DNA of 64,000 nt from Zingiber officinale (Eukaryota; Streptophyta; Magnoliopsida; Zingiberales; Zingiberaceae), in assembly GCF_018446385.1 (NCBI RefSeq), contig NC_055987.1, positions 79,727,418-79,791,417 of the forward strand, given 5' to 3'. Positions 60,747 to 64,000 of the stretch are shown here, piece by piece. How positions within the stretch are numbered: the stretch's first letter is position 1; each line of letters begins with the position of its first letter. A program made the position numbers and the translations under genes. The notes below the pieces were generated by a model. The model had not been told where the DNA came from. It worked only from the letters and a program-made list of their open reading frames with translations, and made no database searches.

Positions 60747-62639
60747 ATGGATTCGAGTCTAGCTACTGGGGCATAGGTTTCATCATAGTCTAAGCCTTCA
60801 ACTTGACTAAACCCTTTGGCTACTAGTCTAGATATCACCCTGATCATCCAACTTGTTTCTAAAAACCCATTTGGTGTCTATTATTGATTTATCTATGGGT
60901 TTAGGTACAAGGTCCCAGACTTGGTTTCTCTCAAATTGGGCTAATTATTCTTGCATAGCAATAACCCAGTCTGGGTCAGGTAGGGCTTCTTCTATAGTCT
61001 TAGGTTCAATTTTAGAAATAAGGGCAATCTGACTAAGGTTTCTATAGGAGGATCTAGTTTTAACTCCTAGTTTTGGGTCACCCAAAATTTGGTCAGGTGG
61101 GTGAGAGGTACTTACTCTAATTGGTCTTATGTGTGGGTCAGAAACTGGTTCTTCTGGTTTATTAAGGTTAGGTTGGATTTCATCATCTTCTATAGTTCTT
61201 GGATTGATGTCAATATGTTTATTTATATTAGGTAGGTTGTTTTCTTCATCAAAGATTACATTAGTTGTTTCTTCCACTTTTAAGGTATTTTGATTATATA
61301 CTCTAAAGGCCCTACTGGTTGAGGAGTATCCTAAGAATATTCCTTGGTTAGATTTGGGTGTAAATTTTCCTAAGTAATCTTTAGTATTTAAAATGTGAAC
61401 TTTACAACCAAATACTTTTAAATAATTTAGGTTGGGAATTTTATGGTAATAAAGTTCATAAGGTGTTTTATTGTGAGGTTTATTAATTAGAATTCTGTTT
61501 TGAATATAATTTGTTGTATTTATGGCTTCGGCCCAAAATTGATGATTTAAGTTATATTCATTTAACATAGTCCTAGCGGCTTCTTGTAGTGTTCTATTTT
61601 TACGTTCCACTAGACCATTTGTTGGGGGGTTCTAGGACATGAAAATTCATGTTGGTATCCATTTATTTTACAAAATTGGGTAAACCTATGATTTTCAAAT
61701 CCCCCCCCCCCCGTGATCACTTCTTATTCTTTTAATTTTAGTATATTTTTCATTTTCCGTTAATTTACAAAAATTACTAAATATTTCATAGGTTTCATCT
61801 TTTGTTTTTAGAAATTTTACCCATGTGTATCTAGAGTAGTCATCAATTATCACTAAGCAATACTAGTTCTTGCTTAGCGACTTGGCTCCATGTGAATCAA
61901 ATAGGTCAAGGTGAAGAAGCTCAAGTAAGGAGTTAGTTCTTTCTAGGTTGGTTGACTTGTGGATTGACTTGGTTTGTTTTCCTTGTTGACAAACATCACA
62001 GATTGAGTTTTCAATAAATTTTAATTTGGGCAAACCTCTATCTAGACCATTTTGACTCATTTTTTAAATGAGTCTAGTGTGAGTGTGACCCAGTCTTCTG
62101 TGCCACAGTTGGGTTTCCACTTGTTGTGTCATGAGACACTTTATTGAGGATATTGATAGGTCAATTGTGTAGATGTTATTTTTTCTAAGTCCCTTAAGTC
62201 TGATTTAAGGATTTTCGATGTTTTTAACTAAACACCCAGATTTGTCAAAATTGACTAAGTATCCACTATCACACAATTGACTTATACTTAGTAAATTAAA
62301 GTTAAAATTTTCAACCAATAAAACATTTCGAATAATGAAGTCAGAACTAAGTTCAATATTTCCTTTTCCGATTACTTTTAGTTTACCGTCGTTGCCGAAT
62401 GCAACCGATCCTAAATTCTTGTATTTGAGTTTAGTAAACTTCAACTTATCTCCAATCATGTGTCTGGAGCATCCACTATCCAACATCCATTGATCCAATT
62501 CCTACACATGAAGTAGTTGAATTGGTTTCCTTTTAATGGATTTAAAGATAGCTTAATTGAAGTAGACTCCATAGTTTTACTATCTCACCGAATCTAAGTT
62601 AGCAATCAATTAATCTTACAGTTGTTTATGAGATGTTTA

Positions 62640-63260
62640 ATTAAATTAACGTTTTGAAAAGTTTTGGAGAAGGTTTTAAATAATTAAATTTTGAAATTAA
62701 GTTTTTAAAAAGATTTTGAAATTAAGTTTTTAAATAATTTTGAAATTAAGTTTTAAAATAATTTTGAAATTAAGTTTTAAAAAGATTTTGAAATAAAGTT
62801 TTAAAAAGATTTTGAAATTAAGTTTTAAAATAATTTTGAAATAAAGTTTTAAAAATATTTTGAAATTAAGTTTTAAAAAGATTTTGACATTAAGTTTTAA
62901 AATAATTTTGAAATTAAGTTTTAAAAAGATTTAAAAATTAAGTTTTAAAATAATTTTGAAATTAAGTTTTAAAATAATTTTGAAATTAAGTTTTAAAAAG
63001 ATTTTGAAATTAAGTTTTAAAAAGATTTTTACATTAAGTTTTAAAATAATTTTAAAATTAAGTTTTAAAAAGATTTTTACATTAAGTTTTAAAATAATTT
63101 TAAAATTAAGTTTTAAAAAGATTTTGAAATTAAGTTTTAAAATAATTTTGAAATAAAGTTTTAAAAAGATTTTGAATTAAGTTTTAAAAAGATTTTGAAA
63201 TAAAGTTTTAAAATAATTTTTAAATTAAGTTTTTAAAATAAATTTGAAATTAAGATTTAA
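62640..63260. repeat. Degenerate tandem array of about 21-24 bp units in element E
   Basis: About 27 units of TTTTGAAATTAAGTTTTAAAA with alternating linkers (AAGA or ATAA). It lies upstream (minus-strand sense) of the protease, where gag is expected. The + strand frame 62956-63156 is its translation. Confidence 0.93.
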
Positions 63261-64000
63261 AAATTAATTGATTATAGAATTTGAATTAATTATAGTTATG
63301 AGTCTAATTTTGAATTTGAATTTTAAATTCCTTAGTCATCTCACCCGATCTAAATTTTCAATCAGGTAATCCTATAATTTTTGTAAGATGAATTGAGGTT
63401 CAATTTAAGGGTTTTGTTTAACTTTGTGTTAGATTTAGGTTTAGCTTTGGGTTCAACAAGTAAGCATTCTTTGGATAAACTTCTGGGCTATGGTGAGTCA
63501 CAAGGAACTCATTAAAGTAACCATGCCTTCGAGGCTTTCCAAACAGTCTTACCCATTGAACTTATTACTAAACTTTGGTCTAACTAGTTAGGATCTATTT
63601 AAGGGTAGCTTCGGTCAGTTCCACTTGGCCAAATGCACCAGGTCGAAGTCATATCTTCCTAGACATGCGATGCCCAAGCTTTCCTAACGTACTATCATCC
63701 AAAAACTTCACCAGTACTGTAGGTCAAGTTAAACCTAGCCCGTTTTAATCTAACCTTAATTACCTTGCCGAGTAGTCTACTCTTGTTTTACCCATTTCGG
63801 GTAGATTAAGTTCGGTTACCCAGTCGGGTAGTTTAGTTGGGGGTGCCAGCTATTCTGGATCCTCCATCTATATTTTATTTGATTTGAATTTGAATTATTT
63901 TGAATTTTTAATTTTATTTTAAATTTTGAATTTAAAATTTAATTTCAATTTTTTTAATTTGATTTTAAATTTTGAATTTTTAATTTGTAATTTTAAATTT
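63261..64000. other. Further interior of element E; no gene seen
   Basis: AT-rich sequence with a less biased middle (about 63440-63860) that shows no gag-like frame on the minus strand, then low-complexity AATTT/GAATTT text to the window edge. It may be a SIRE-specific spacer or an insertion. Confidence 0.5.

Larger units (their letters stand above)
58216..62560 (-). pseudogene. Pol of SIRE-type element E, broken and interrupted
   Basis: Order on the minus strand: protease with MLDSGCSRHM (about 62492-62460; DSG triad); integrase zinc finger with CDVCQQGK (about 62000); integrase core, disrupted by a 13-C run at 61701-61713; integrase C-terminal part 61610-60945 (ERKNRTLQEAARTML, FGCKVHIL, GIFLGYSSTSRAFRVYN); RT start with [20 protein letters not shown] (about 60840-60760); solo LTR I; RT continued from 59467 with [27 protein letters not shown], catalytic YIDD (about 59160) and FFLGLQIKQ; RNase H 58800-58216 with IFIDNISSINLTKNP and SRTKHIEVKHHF. 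Many stops and frame changes (for example 59218 and 58801 ends). Integrase before RT confirms copia; wording is typical of the SIRE/Maximus lineage. Confidence 0.92.
33416..64000 (-). mobile_element. SIRE-type Ty1/copia element on the minus strand (element E), running out of the window
   Basis: 3' LTR 33416-34678, polypurine tract 34679-34692, then 3' interior that is interrupted at 35103 by gypsy element A and resumes at 57187, then RNase H, RT, integrase and protease (58216-62560), all minus strand. Its 5' LTR and gag would lie beyond 64000. The continuity of interior text across the 22-kb insertion is supported by orientation, composition and an ATAAG repeat at both edges. A solo LTR of the same family sits in the RT region. 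Confidence 0.85.

Noticed and set aside
62956..63156. Lys/Phe/Leu-rich repetitive frame
   Set aside because: Translation of the AT-rich minisatellite in element E on the non-coding strand.

Overview
This is repeat-dense nuclear DNA of a flowering plant. I find no intact host gene. The window is a stack of transposable elements of families typical of angiosperm genomes: SIRE-type and other Ty1/copia elements, chromodomain Ty3/gypsy elements (Tekay/Del type), an Athila-type Ty3/gypsy element and a large CACTA DNA transposon. The only host coding sequence is two intron-containing gene fragments carried by the CACTA element. The species cannot be fixed from the sequence; a large-genome monocot is a guess.

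Layout, left to right. (1) 1-2163: remnant of a SIRE-type copia element (LTR, then gag) on the + strand, interrupted by a reversed gypsy LTR fragment (about 775-1467). (2) About 2164-23763: Athila-type element, with its 5' LTR split by a 17.9-kb CACTA transposon (2749-20689, TSD ATC). Inside the CACTA are a SECRET AGENT-like O-GlcNAc transferase fragment (3605-4537), a full-length copia element with two LTRs (4610-13865, TSD GTTAT), a reversed solo gypsy LTR (15228-18287, TSD AAAAT) and a PRP31 splicing-factor fragment (18927-19660). (3) 23764 to about 33200: gypsy element truncated at its 3' end, with a solo copia LTR inside gag (27047-28816). (4) 33416 to beyond 64000: a SIRE-type copia element on the - strand. 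It is interrupted by gypsy element A (35104-57186), which is itself interrupted in its 3' LTR by gypsy element B (45313-57119, TSD ATAAG). Its RT region also holds a solo LTR of its own family (59473-60746, TSD ATGGA).

All coding regions are broken by stops, frameshifts or deletions, so nothing here looks able to move on its own. Element B comes closest, because its integrase and most of its RT are open. LTR pairs of elements A, B and the inner copia D look very similar by eye, so these insertions are fairly young. The order of events can be read from the nesting: Athila, then CACTA, then copia D and solo LTR G; and SIRE, then A, then B.

The most interesting items are the gene-capturing CACTA, extra primer-binding-site copies in hairpins in element B, arrays of short palindromes just upstream of LTR TATA boxes in two unrelated families, and the precise loss of integrase in element A.
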